Below are positions 1 through 7,817 of a DNA stretch of 64,000 bases, piece after piece. Within the stretch, counting starts at the first letter, position 1. Each line of letters begins with the position of its first letter. The stretch comes from JBCBCP01 sp038530575 (GTDB lineage: Bacteria; Pseudomonadota; Alphaproteobacteria; Rhodobacterales; Rhodobacteraceae), in contig JBCBCP010000003.1 of the NCBI GenBank assembly GCA_038530575.1, positions 77,279-141,278 of the forward strand, in the 5' to 3' direction. The notes under the pieces were generated by a model, which was not told where the DNA came from, ran no database searches, and saw only the letters and a program-made list of their open reading frames with translations. The position numbers and the translations under genes were made by a program.

Positions 1-34
1 TGGCGCGAATTGCAAGAAGATTGGCGCGTTGCGC

Positions 35-520
35 CTAATCCAACGTTGCGTAGCGGCTGTTGATGTAAGCCAGCGCCGCACCTTCACGCTGCGCTAGCCC
101 TGTCACGCGCCCGATTATGATGGTGTGATCGCCAGCGGAGACTGCTTCGTGCCGGGTGCAGGCCAGCCGCGCCAGACATCCGTGCAGTGCGGGTGTTCCG
201 TTTTCGTCTGGTGCCCAGTCAAACTGATCGAACCCGCCCCCATCGGACACAAAATGCGCAGCAATGCCCCGCTGCTCTGCGCTCAGTATGTGGATTGCGA
301 AATGTTCGGCCTGGGCAAAGGCATCATAGCGCGCTGCACGCCTTGCGATGGACCACAGTACGAGCGGTGGGTCGAGCGAGACCGAAGAGAAGCTGTTGGC
401 GGTAAAGCCGACAGCTCCCTGACCTGGCGCATGGGTCGTCACGACCGTCACACCCGTCGCAAACCGCGAAAAGGCGCGGCGCAAATCGGCCTCTCCGTTC
501 CAGGTATCGTCCAGCATCAT
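35..520 (-). CDS. flavin reductase family protein
   Basis: This 161-residue protein matches the FMN-binding split-barrel flavin reductases (HpaC/RutF-like), which use NAD(P)H to reduce free flavin for a partner monooxygenase. The family pattern is visible as FATGVTVVTT, the GFTANSFSSVSLDPPLVL flavin-binding stretch and the late GDHTIIIGRV segment. The frame stays open upstream to a TTG at 571, but the tandem ATGs at 520 and 517 follow a purine-rich AAGCGGGGG, so 520 is chosen. It lies downstream of acs on the same strand. No monooxygenase partner is adjacent. The nearest oxygenase is the Rieske protein at 6726-7817, which lacks a reductase of its own, so a link is possible but unproven. Confidence 0.8.
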   Translation of the reverse strand: MMLDDTWNGEADLRRAFSRFATGVTVVTTHAPGQGAVGFTANSFSSVSLDPPLVLWSIARRAARYDAFAQAEHFAIHILSAEQRGIAAHFVSDGGGFDQFDWAPDENGTPALHGCLARLACTRHEAVSAGDHTIIIGRVTGLAQREGAALAYINSRYATLD

Positions 521-594
521 GGGCCCCCGCTTGTCATGCGGGCCAAGTAGTGTCCAGCCCCGCAGGTTCAATGCAAGCGGGGCCAGTGCCGGGC

Positions 595-2544
595 TTAGCC
601 CGCGCGGTTCATGCGGTTCTCGATCAACTCGTCGACAACCGACGGATCGGCCAGCGTAGAGGTGTCGCCAAGCGCGCCGAAATCATCTTCCGCAATCTTG
701 CGCAGAATGCGGCGCATAATTTTGCCCGAGCGGGTCTTTGGCAGGCCGGGCGCCCATTGGATCAGATCAGGCGAGGCGATCGGCCCGATCTCCTGCCGGA
801 CCCAGGTGCGCAGTTCCTTGCGCAGCTCCTCCGTCGGCTCCTCTCCGGACATCAGCGTGACGTAGCAATAGATGCCTTGCCCTTTGATATCATGGGGATA
901 GCCCACCACAGCCGCCTCTGCGACCTTCGCGTGCGCAACGAGGGCGCTTTCGACCTCGGCCGTGCCCATGCGGTGGCCCGATACGTTGATCACGTCGTCC
1001 ACACGGCCCGTGATCCAGTAATCGCCATCCGCGTCGCGGCGGCAGCCGTCGCCGGAAAAGTAGTAGCCCTTGTAGTCGCTGAAATAGGTCTTTTCGAACC
1101 GTTCATGATCGCCCCAGACCGTCCGCATCTGGCCGGGCCAGCTGTCGGCAATGACTAGAACGCCCTCCACGCCGTTGCCCTCGATCACCTCGCCGGATGC
1201 GGGATCGAGCACCAATGGCTGAATGCCGAAGAACGGCTTTTGAGCCGCGCCCGGCTTGGTGGCGTGGGCGCCGGGCAGGGGGGTCATCAGGTGCCCGCCG
1301 GTCTCTGTCTGCCACCAGGTGTCGACGATCGGGCAACGTCCGCCACCAACCACCTCGTTATACCATGTCCACGCCTCGGGGTTGATCGGCTCGCCGACGG
1401 TACCCAGAAGGCGCAGGTCGCTCAGGTCGTATTTCTTCACGAAATCATTGCCCTGACCCATGAGGGCGCGGATCGCCGTGGGTGCGGTGTAGAACTGGTT
1501 CACCTTGTGCTTTTCGCACACGGCCCAGAAGCGCCCGGCGTCCGGATAGGTCGGCACGCCTTCAAACATCAGCGTGGTCGCGCCATTGGCCAGCGGGCCA
1601 TACACAATATAGCTGTGGCCGGTGACCCAGCCGACATCCGCCGTGCACCAATAGATATCGCCGTCATGGTAATCAAAGGTGATCTCGTGCGTCATCGCGG
1701 CGTAGACCAGATAGCCGCCCGTGGTGTGCACGACGCCCTTGGGCTGGCCGGTCGAGCCTGAGGTGTAGAGGATGAACAGCGGGTCTTCGGCATTCATCTC
1801 CTCTGCCGGGCAGTCGGTGCCAACGCGTTCCGCTTCCTCATGCAGCCAGTAGTCGAGCCCCTCGCGCCACGCGATCTGCTGGCCGGTCCGCTTGACGACA
1901 AGGCACTTCACCTCGTCAAAATCACGGCGCAGGGCCTGGTTCACATTGTCCTTGAGGTTCGTCACCCGGCCGCCGCGCGGCGCGCCGTCGGAGGTGATGA
2001 CCAGCTTGGCATCGCACCCATCCACCCGGGCCCCCAATGCGTCAGGCGAAAAGCCAGCAAACACGATCGAATGGATCGCCCCGATCCGCGCACAGGCCAG
2101 CATCGCATAGGCCGCCTCCGGGATCATCGGCAAGTAGATCACGACCCGATCTCCCTTGCTGATGCCAAGGCCCTTCAGCACGTTGGCCATCCGGCCCACC
2201 TCTTCGCCAAGCTGGCGGTAGGTGATGTGCTGCGCTTCGTCGTCCGGGCTGTCCGGCTCCCAGATAATGGCCGTCTGATCACCACGTGTGGCTAGGTGCC
2301 GGTCGATGCAGTTGGCGGCAACGTTCAGCGTGCCATCCTTGTACCAATTGATCGACACGTTTCCGAGTGCGTAGGAGACATCTTTGACGTCGGTATAGGG
2401 CGTGATCCAGTCAACCCGCTTGCCATGTTCGCCCCAGAAGGCCGCCGGATCGGCAATCGACGCTGCATACATTTCGTCGTATTTCGCCGCGTCTACATGG
2501 GCGCGGGCCTTCATCTCGGTGGATGGGGCATAAGTGTTGGACAT
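595..2544 (-). CDS. acs: acetyl-CoA synthetase (AMP-forming)
   Basis: This 649-residue acetate:CoA ligase activates acetate through acetyl-AMP to acetyl-CoA. Its length is normal for Acs. Visible motifs are the P-loop-like YTSGSTGQPKGVVHTTGGY, the WWQTETGGH adenylate motif, the YFSGDGCRRDADGDYWITGRVDDVINVSGHR hinge region, and the C-terminal PKTRSGKIMRR, whose lysine is the usual site of regulatory acetylation. The ATG has a strong AAGGAGG about 9 nt upstream. The flavin reductase follows on the same strand, so the two may be co-transcribed. Confidence 0.97.
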   Translation of the reverse strand: MSNTYAPSTEMKARAHVDAAKYDEMYAASIADPAAFWGEHGKRVDWITPYTDVKDVSYALGNVSINWYKDGTLNVAANCIDRHLATRGDQTAIIWEPDSPDDEAQHITYRQLGEEVGRMANVLKGLGISKGDRVVIYLPMIPEAAYAMLACARIGAIHSIVFAGFSPDALGARVDGCDAKLVITSDGAPRGGRVTNLKDNVNQALRRDFDEVKCLVVKRTGQQIAWREGLDYWLHEEAERVGTDCPAEEMNAEDPLFILYTSGSTGQPKGVVHTTGGYLVYAAMTHEITFDYHDGDIYWCTADVGWVTGHSYIVYGPLANGATTLMFEGVPTYPDAGRFWAVCEKHKVNQFYTAPTAIRALMGQGNDFVKKYDLSDLRLLGTVGEPINPEAWTWYNEVVGGGRCPIVDTWWQTETGGHLMTPLPGAHATKPGAAQKPFFGIQPLVLDPASGEVIEGNGVEGVLVIADSWPGQMRTVWGDHERFEKTYFSDYKGYYFSGDGCRRDADGDYWITGRVDDVINVSGHRMGTAEVESALVAHAKVAEAAVVGYPHDIKGQGIYCYVTLMSGEEPTEELRKELRTWVRQEIGPIASPDLIQWAPGLPKTRSGKIMRRILRKIAEDDFGALGDTSTLADPSVVDELIENRMNRAG

Positions 2545-2699
2545 GGGCGGGTTCCTCCTTGGTCGTTTACTGCGGGCACGCGTGCGTCATGCCCCGACTA
2601 GCCGGGAAGGCGCGCACCATCTTTGCGCTGGATCATATCGCGCCGGGCGCAGATTGATAGGTCTGCCATGCGCTGCCGCACGGGACTCTGCCCAGGACG

Positions 2700-3101
2700 C
2701 TAGATCAGCCCGCGACGCTCCAGTACCTTGCGCGCCGCACGGAAGCATTCCAGTCCCTGCGGCACTCCGCAATAGATCGCAATGACGTGGATCGCGGCGC
2801 GGATTTCCTCGGGCGTACAACCGTTGTTGATGGCCCCGTCGCAGTGCAGTTCCCATTCCTGCATCTTGCCGAGCGCGCCGATCATGCTGAGGTTCATCAG
2901 GCTGCGCGTTTTGGCGTCGATCGCGTCGTCGCCCCAGCCAAAGCCCCAGCACCAGGCGGTCATCGCCTCTTGGAAGGGCCGGGTGAATTCGTCCGCCTTG
3001 TCCAGCGTGTTCTGAACATATGCGTCGCCAAGCGTGCTTTTGCGTTGGGCGAGGCCCTTGGTGAACAGGTCTTCGTCAAAGAGGCTCATTGTAGCATCCA
3101 T
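2700..3101 (-). CDS. carboxymuconolactone decarboxylase family protein
   Basis: This 133-residue, all-helical protein of the CMD/AhpD-like superfamily is close in length to PcaC. The family core is visible in the order LGDAYV near the N-terminus, a helix with DAKTRSLMNLSMIGAL, then WELHCDGAINNGCTPEEIRAAIHVIAIYCGVP. True PcaC decarboxylates gamma-carboxymuconolactone in protocatechuate breakdown, but no other pca gene is near, so the substrate is unknown. Starts at 3101 and 3089 (MSLFDEDL) are both possible and neither has a good ribosome binding site. It is transcribed in the same direction as the aldehyde dehydrogenase operon but separated from it by 210 bp of structured DNA. Confidence 0.8.
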   Translation of the reverse strand: MDATMSLFDEDLFTKGLAQRKSTLGDAYVQNTLDKADEFTRPFQEAMTAWCWGFGWGDDAIDAKTRSLMNLSMIGALGKMQEWELHCDGAINNGCTPEEIRAAIHVIAIYCGVPQGLECFRAARKVLERRGLI

Positions 3102-3131
3102 TTTTTACGGATCGGCCTTTCAAAGCCCTAA

Positions 3132-3200
3132 GCCGACCGAGGGTGGCGTGAAACACGCCGCCCGTGGGAGCGGTCGGCGTGTCGACATCCTGCGGATGTC
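3132..3200. repeat. multi-hairpin intergenic element, copy 1
   Basis: Outer arms GCCGACCG (3132-3139) and CGGTCGGC (3171-3178) pair perfectly. They enclose a GGCGTG/CACGCC hairpin (3145-3159) and a small CCC-GT-GGG hairpin. A third hairpin, GACATCC-TGC-GGATGTC, follows at about 3184-3200. The same layout, with different but still paired arms, occurs at 55625-55700. It lies between the aldehyde dehydrogenase stop and the carboxymuconolactone decarboxylase-family gene, where a terminator or processing site is plausible. The rest of the gap (3201-3311) shows nothing I recognise. Confidence 0.6.
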
Positions 3201-3311
3201 TGTGTTCTGGGCGTCCAAACCATCGGGACACCATGGGGCATTAGAGATACACTGCATTGCAAGTCAGCCGCTCGGATTTTCTCCATCTGGTCGCATCTGT
3301 CTGCTCCGGGC

Positions 3312-4751
3312 TCAGCCAAGCTTGATTGCGACATTCTTCGTCTGCACGTAGTTCCACAGCGCCTCGCGCCCTTTCTCGCGCCCGTAGCCTGATTTTCCAT
3401 AGCCGCCAAAGGGCGTTTCGACCCCGCCCGCGTACCATTCGTTGACGAAGACCTGTCCCGCGCGGATCCCCCGTGCAGCGCGCATGGCGCGGTCCACGTC
3501 GCGGGTGAACACGCCGCCAACAAGGCCATAATCGGTGCCGTTTGCGATGCGCAGCGCGTCGTCTTCGGTGTCAAAACCAATCACCGAAAGAACGGGTCCG
3601 AACACCTCTTCCTGTGCAATGGTCATGTCCGGGGCGACCTCTGTCATCACCGTCGGGGCAAGGAAGGCGCCCGGCATGTTAAGCGCACGGCCACCGGTTG
3701 CCACCTTGGCGCCTTGCGCCTCGGCGGCTTGCACCATGCCCAATGCCCGGTCGCGCTGGGCGGCGGACACCATGGCTCCCATGTTGGCCCCAAACTCGGA
3801 TCGATCGATACCCGGCCCAACGCTGAGGCTCTCGGCGATGGCCACCGCGCGGTCGACCAATTCGGCCCGGCGGCTTTCATGCACGATCACCCGGGACATG
3901 GCCGAACAGACCTGACCTGCGTTAAAGAAGATACCCCAGCGGATATCATTCTCGAACGCATCAAGGTCCGCATCTGCGTGCACAATGGCTGCCGATTTGC
4001 CGCCCAGCTCAAGCACGCAGGGTACTACGTTCTGTGCCGCCGCTGTGGCAATAGCGATGCCGGTTGGGACGGACCCGGTAAAGACAATCTGATTGATCTG
4101 GCTATGCGACGCCAACGCCGCGCCAGCCTCTGCACCGCGGCCGCAGATCACGTTCACCGCACCATTAGGCAGGCCTGCCGCTTCAGCCGCGCGTGCGATC
4201 CACGCATGGGTGATTGGCGTCAGCTCGGGGCTCTTGATCACGCAGGCATTTCCCGTCGCCAGTGCAGCAGCGATGCCGCGTGCGGTCATCTCAATGGGGT
4301 AATTCCACGGGATGATCTGCGCCGACACGCCGACCGGCTCGTACGTGGTAAAGTCGTAATAGCCCGCGCCAAGCGGGATCGAACGCCCCTCGACCGTTTC
4401 GGCCTGATTGCCGTAATATTCGAAATACCGAGCCGCGCCCTCGATCTCGACCACAGCCTCCCAAAGCGGCTTGCCTTGCTCAAGGCTCAGGTGGCGGGCA
4501 AGCGCGTCCTTTTCGTCAAGCAAGAACCGCCCCATGGCTTGAACCATGCGGCCGCGTTCCACGGGACGCAGATCGCTCAGTGCCCCGCTGTGGTGGCAGG
4601 CTTTGGCTGACTGCACGGCGCGGTCCACATCCGAGGCGTCCGCCAGCGCATGGGTCGCCAGCGGCTCGCCCGTGCCCGGATTTTCAACCGTGATACGGTC
4701 CGCGCCATCGGTCCACGTCCCATTGATGTAGTTCAACCAGTGGTCTTGCAT
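3312..4751 (-). CDS. NAD(P)-dependent aldehyde dehydrogenase
   Basis: This 479-residue ALDH-superfamily enzyme oxidises an aldehyde to its acid. The catalytic cysteine is C282 in FFNAGQVCSAMSR, the general-base glutamate is E248 in LELGGKSA, and the cofactor-binding lysine is K173 in CVIKSPELTP. IIPWNYP is the usual Rossmann-edge motif. Sequence style resembles betaine-aldehyde or semialdehyde dehydrogenases, but the substrate cannot be read from sequence alone. It is the last gene of the minus-strand operon that begins with the RpiR regulator at 8701, starting 28 bp after the sulfotransferase-like gene. Within this island it most likely oxidises an aldehyde made from a demethylated or transaminated intermediate. 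Confidence 0.93.
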   Translation of the reverse strand: MQDHWLNYINGTWTDGADRITVENPGTGEPLATHALADASDVDRAVQSAKACHHSGALSDLRPVERGRMVQAMGRFLLDEKDALARHLSLEQGKPLWEAVVEIEGAARYFEYYGNQAETVEGRSIPLGAGYYDFTTYEPVGVSAQIIPWNYPIEMTARGIAAALATGNACVIKSPELTPITHAWIARAAEAAGLPNGAVNVICGRGAEAGAALASHSQINQIVFTGSVPTGIAIATAAAQNVVPCVLELGGKSAAIVHADADLDAFENDIRWGIFFNAGQVCSAMSRVIVHESRRAELVDRAVAIAESLSVGPGIDRSEFGANMGAMVSAAQRDRALGMVQAAEAQGAKVATGGRALNMPGAFLAPTVMTEVAPDMTIAQEEVFGPVLSVIGFDTEDDALRIANGTDYGLVGGVFTRDVDRAMRAARGIRAGQVFVNEWYAGGVETPFGGYGKSGYGREKGREALWNYVQTKNVAIKLG

Positions 4752-4779
4752 GTGTCTTTCCTAGTGTCGCTGTGCGCAT

Positions 4780-5532
4780 TTACTGCGCATCTGCCGCTGT
4801 GATGCGGTGTGCGTAAAGATGATCGTAATGCGGGCGCATACGGCGATGGACCTGCTGCACGGGGGATGGCGCTTCGGTGATATCGATATAGGTGCGCGCC
4901 TGGCGGGTCAGGCCGGTGGAATTGGCGAGGTTCGCGTGAAAGCTGCCGCCGTCCCACCAGCTATGGGCCGACGGATCGCCGCCCGGCTCCCAGCTGAGCG
5001 CTTCGGGCAGGAAGGGGATGTCGACGGCGTCGCAGAACGCCTGCGTCATCGCCTCGGGCGCCTCCAGCAGGTCGTCGCTGTCGATCACGGGGGGTGGGGC
5101 GCCGTTCAGCGCGTGCAGCAGGTCAAACAGCGCGCGTTGTTCGGGAAAGCCAACCTCGCCCTCGTGAAAGTCGGGCCATTGCTTGTGCATCGACGTAATG
5201 GTCTTGGCCGGATCGCGGATCAGGAACGCGTGGGTGAAATGGCTCAGGAAGTCCGGCGTCCACATGTGGTTGATGTAATGGGGGAAGTCCTTGAGAAAGA
5301 CCGGCCCCGCCTTTGCCCGTGCCTGGATGTCGGCCCAGACGCTGTCGAGGGTCAGCCCCGGCGTTGTCTTGTCCCCGGGCTGGAACCGCTGCCACAGCGG
5401 CGCCTCGCCCTGATACCACGCCTCGCCAAAGGGCTCGTGCAGGCAGTCGAGGTCGCCGCGCTGGCGCATCATCCACTCAAACGCCGTGGAGGTAGAGCGG
5501 GGCACGGCCCACAAAGCAATGATACGGTTCAT
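4780..5532 (-). CDS. sulfotransferase-like P-loop protein
   Basis: This 250-residue protein resembles the sulfotransferase superfamily. It begins with a strand and a P-loop-like PRSTSTAFEWMM (about residues 11-22) that would hold the 5'-phosphosulfate of PAPS. It also has FLIRDPAKTITSMHKQW, which fits the family's 3'-phosphate-binding Arg/Ser region. No signal peptide or membrane segment is seen, so it should be cytosolic. Its start overlaps the stop of the AMDase-like gene by 4 bp, placing it firmly in the catabolic operon. A sulfuryl-transfer enzyme is unexpected there. It could also be a relative that has lost PAPS chemistry. Confidence 0.7.
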   Translation of the reverse strand: MNRIIALWAVPRSTSTAFEWMMRQRGDLDCLHEPFGEAWYQGEAPLWQRFQPGDKTTPGLTLDSVWADIQARAKAGPVFLKDFPHYINHMWTPDFLSHFTHAFLIRDPAKTITSMHKQWPDFHEGEVGFPEQRALFDLLHALNGAPPPVIDSDDLLEAPEAMTQAFCDAVDIPFLPEALSWEPGGDPSAHSWWDGGSFHANLANSTGLTRQARTYIDITEAPSPVQQVHRRMRPHYDHLYAHRITAADAQ

Positions 5533-6344
5533 AGCGAGTCCAATAGCGTGCCGCAGGGGCAGGTCGGGCGCAGCCCCAACGTTTTGAAGACGCGCCAGTA
5601 GAGCGCGGTGTCGTGCCCGATGACGGGTTTGCCCAGGTCAGCCTCCAGCGCGGCCGTGATCTGCAAGGGGCGCTGAGGCTGGCCGCCCGGGCCGGTGCGA
5701 AAGTTGCACATGCCGTTGATCAGGATCGCGTCTGCGTCGGGCGCCTGCTCGGCAACGTAGGCAAAGGACTTGGCGGCAAGGTCCCCTTCAAACACCCAGC
5801 GCGCGTCGTTCACCGCGTCCTGACTGTCGAACCAGCCCTGATCGTGAAAATTGCCCGCCCACAAAACGTCAATGCCCGCTTCGCGCAGAAAGCCCACCGT
5901 GCCCTGCCACCATGCGGGCCAGTGATAGGCGGCGTTCAGGGCCACGCTGCGGATCCCCTGATCGCGCAGCGCCTCGACCATGGCATAGCCCGACATGTGA
6001 AAGGCAAGGCTGAAGCGATCCGACAGGGCCGCGCAGTGATCGGCAATTCCCTGCACCCCAAGGCCGGAGGCATGAACCCAGTTGCTGCCCACCTGCGCCG
6101 CAACATCGGCGCCATTGCGCGACATCACGTGGCAGAAGTCCTCCATCATGCCGAAATTGGCTTTGCGCTGGTCAAGCCCGTGCACGTAATCGGGCACATG
6201 CAGCATCCAACCATGCACGCCGACCGTTTCGGGCGCGATCCGTTGAAAGTCGGTCGGGGCGGCGTCCCAGTCGAAGGGCGGGCAGGTCAAGCCAACCTGA
6301 TGGGGGAACAGCTTGTGCTCGGGGCGCCAGTCTTCGGGCATCAT
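5529..6344 (-). CDS. Asp/Glu racemase superfamily protein, arylmalonate-decarboxylase/maleate-isomerase-like
   Basis: This 271-residue protein has the two-lobed fold signature of arylmalonate decarboxylase, maleate cis-trans isomerase and Asp/Glu racemases. Two-base members carry a cysteine in each lobe. Here the second-lobe cysteine is present (C213 in AILINGMCNFRT), but the equivalent first-lobe loop reads QVGSNWVHASG, with no cysteine. One catalytic cysteine is the arrangement of arylmalonate decarboxylase, so decarboxylation is more likely than racemisation. The frame continues upstream, but the ATG at 6344 overlaps the GFA-family stop by 4 bp and begins the conserved region. Its stop overlaps the sulfotransferase start by 4 bp. 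The substrate is unknown. Confidence 0.7.
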   Translation of the reverse strand: MMPEDWRPEHKLFPHQVGLTCPPFDWDAAPTDFQRIAPETVGVHGWMLHVPDYVHGLDQRKANFGMMEDFCHVMSRNGADVAAQVGSNWVHASGLGVQGIADHCAALSDRFSLAFHMSGYAMVEALRDQGIRSVALNAAYHWPAWWQGTVGFLREAGIDVLWAGNFHDQGWFDSQDAVNDARWVFEGDLAAKSFAYVAEQAPDADAILINGMCNFRTGPGGQPQRPLQITAALEADLGKPVIGHDTALYWRVFKTLGLRPTCPCGTLLDSL

Positions 6345-6739
6345 AGCGGGGCCATCCCCTCGTGTTTTGGCAAATCGTCGGCGACATGCAGCCAGTCCAG
6401 CCGTTCGGCCCAATGTACGTGATCTGTGGGAACATAGGCGGATGGATCGTCCAGCGTCGCGGCATAAAGGTGCACCTCGCCGGGCCAGCGGGTGCTCATG
6501 TAGTGCATGGGCGTGCCGCAGACGGGGCAAAAGCCGCGCGTCACCCCGGGCGAGGAGTTGTGGAACGCGCGCGTCCCGTGCCACGTAACCTGCCCGCGCC
6601 CCATGCCGAAAAAGCTGGTCATGGGAGATCCGGTCGCGCGGCGGCAGCTTTCGCAATGGCAGTGCATCGCCCAGATGGGCGAGCCGGTTGTCTCGTAGCG
6701 CAGCGCCCCGCAGGCGCAGCGGCCGTCATACCGGCCCAT
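6341..6739 (-). CDS. GFA family (glutathione-dependent formaldehyde-activating-like) zinc protein
   Basis: This 132-residue protein has the GFA/CENP-V zinc fold: CAC near residues 8-10, CHCESC at 27-32, and FCPVCGTPM about 40 residues later, all typical zinc ligands. Gfa itself was proposed to help condense formaldehyde with glutathione, but most family members have unknown function. It overlaps both neighbours, 14 bp with the Rieske gene and 4 bp with the AMDase-like gene, so translation is probably coupled. A role in handling formaldehyde released by the Rieske demethylase fits the context but is inference. Confidence 0.85.
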   Translation of the reverse strand: MGRYDGRCACGALRYETTGSPIWAMHCHCESCRRATGSPMTSFFGMGRGQVTWHGTRAFHNSSPGVTRGFCPVCGTPMHYMSTRWPGEVHLYAATLDDPSAYVPTDHVHWAERLDWLHVADDLPKHEGMAPL

Positions 6740-7817
6740 CGACAGCCTCGCGCATCCATGCCTGCAGGTGCATGATCGAATGTTCCGAATTCACGCCGCA
6801 GCCGGGGTCGAGCACCAGCGGGCCAGGCACATAGCCGCGAGACTTCAGACCGCGCTGCACCGATTCAACGAGGTGGATGTCCTCTTCGACCGTCGTCGCG
6901 CGGTCCTGCACCGCCAGCCGGCGCACCGTCTCGTCATCTGCACCATCGATTGAATACCAGCCGCGCCAAACAGTAACCGTGTCCGGGCCCGTCGCGCGCC
7001 AGTGGTACGTGTTCAGCACGTTGCCCGGATAGACCTGGAAGCTGAACATCGGCCAGAGGAACCAGCTGGAATACTCCTCGGCGTGCTGGAACCCTGAATT
7101 GATGTCGTAGGTCATCGCCTCAAGGTTTTGGCACTCGGTCGTGTGGCGCAGGCAGTAACCCTGAGGCTGGATGTCATAGGTTTCGGGCTTCACCACGCCG
7201 GTCGCAAAGGTCGGGTGGTTCAGGCTGCAGTGATAGCACTCCGAATAGTTCTCGACCGAGACTTTCCAGTTGCACCGCTCCGGGATCTCGACCCATTCCA
7301 GCGGGGCGAGGCGATCCCACTGGGGCACCCATTCCTCCAGCTCCGCACGCGCGCCGGGAAACCAGTCTTCCATCGGTTTGGCCGCGGGGTCGAGGTTCAC
7401 GAAAACGAAACCCACGAACACCTCCGTGCGCACCTCGGTCAGGCAGATTTTGTCAGCCTCAAATCCTGGCACTGTTTTCGAGTTTGGCGCGGCGCGCAGG
7501 GCGCCAGTCAGCTCATAGGTCCAGGCGTGGTAGGGGCAGACCACAACGCGGGTCCGGCCCGTGCCTTGCACCAGCTGGTGCGCGCGGTGCTGGCAGACGT
7601 TGTAGAAGGTGCGGATCACGCCATCGCGGCCCTTGATCGAAAAGAGGCTCTCGCCCGCCATCTCGAACGCGACGTAATCGCCCACCTCGGCCAGCTCGGA
7701 CGCATGGCAGGCAAATTGCCAGGTGCGGGCCAGGAGCCCGGCCTGTTCGGCCTGAAAGACAGCCGGATCGGTGTAGTACCGCGCCTCAAGGCTGCGGATC
7801 GGGGCCTCTGCGTTCAT
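6726..7817 (-). CDS. Rieske non-heme iron oxygenase, quaternary-amine N-demethylase type
   Basis: This 363-residue terminal oxygenase has the Rieske [2Fe-2S] ligands C75, H77, C94 and H97 (YNVCQHRAH and VVCPYHAWTY). The mononuclear iron ligands are H196, H201 and probably D313. The residue three before H196 is E193, where ring-hydroxylating dioxygenases usually have the bridging Asp. A glutamate there is known for carnitine monooxygenase CntA. This and the overall length suggest oxidative removal of a methyl group from, or C-N cleavage of, a betaine-like substrate, with formaldehyde as a by-product in the demethylation case. No reductase gene lies in the operon. The start overlaps the RpiR stop by 4 bp. 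Confidence 0.88.
   Translation of the reverse strand: MNAEAPIRSLEARYYTDPAVFQAEQAGLLARTWQFACHASELAEVGDYVAFEMAGESLFSIKGRDGVIRTFYNVCQHRAHQLVQGTGRTRVVVCPYHAWTYELTGALRAAPNSKTVPGFEADKICLTEVRTEVFVGFVFVNLDPAAKPMEDWFPGARAELEEWVPQWDRLAPLEWVEIPERCNWKVSVENYSECYHCSLNHPTFATGVVKPETYDIQPQGYCLRHTTECQNLEAMTYDINSGFQHAEEYSSWFLWPMFSFQVYPGNVLNTYHWRATGPDTVTVWRGWYSIDGADDETVRRLAVQDRATTVEEDIHLVESVQRGLKSRGYVPGPLVLDPGCGVNSEHSIMHLQAWMREAVDGPV

Noticed and set aside
2700..3101. PcaC of the protocatechuate pathway
   Set aside because: No pcaB, pcaD, pcaG, pcaH or pcaI/J genes are near, and CMD-family proteins have many other roles.
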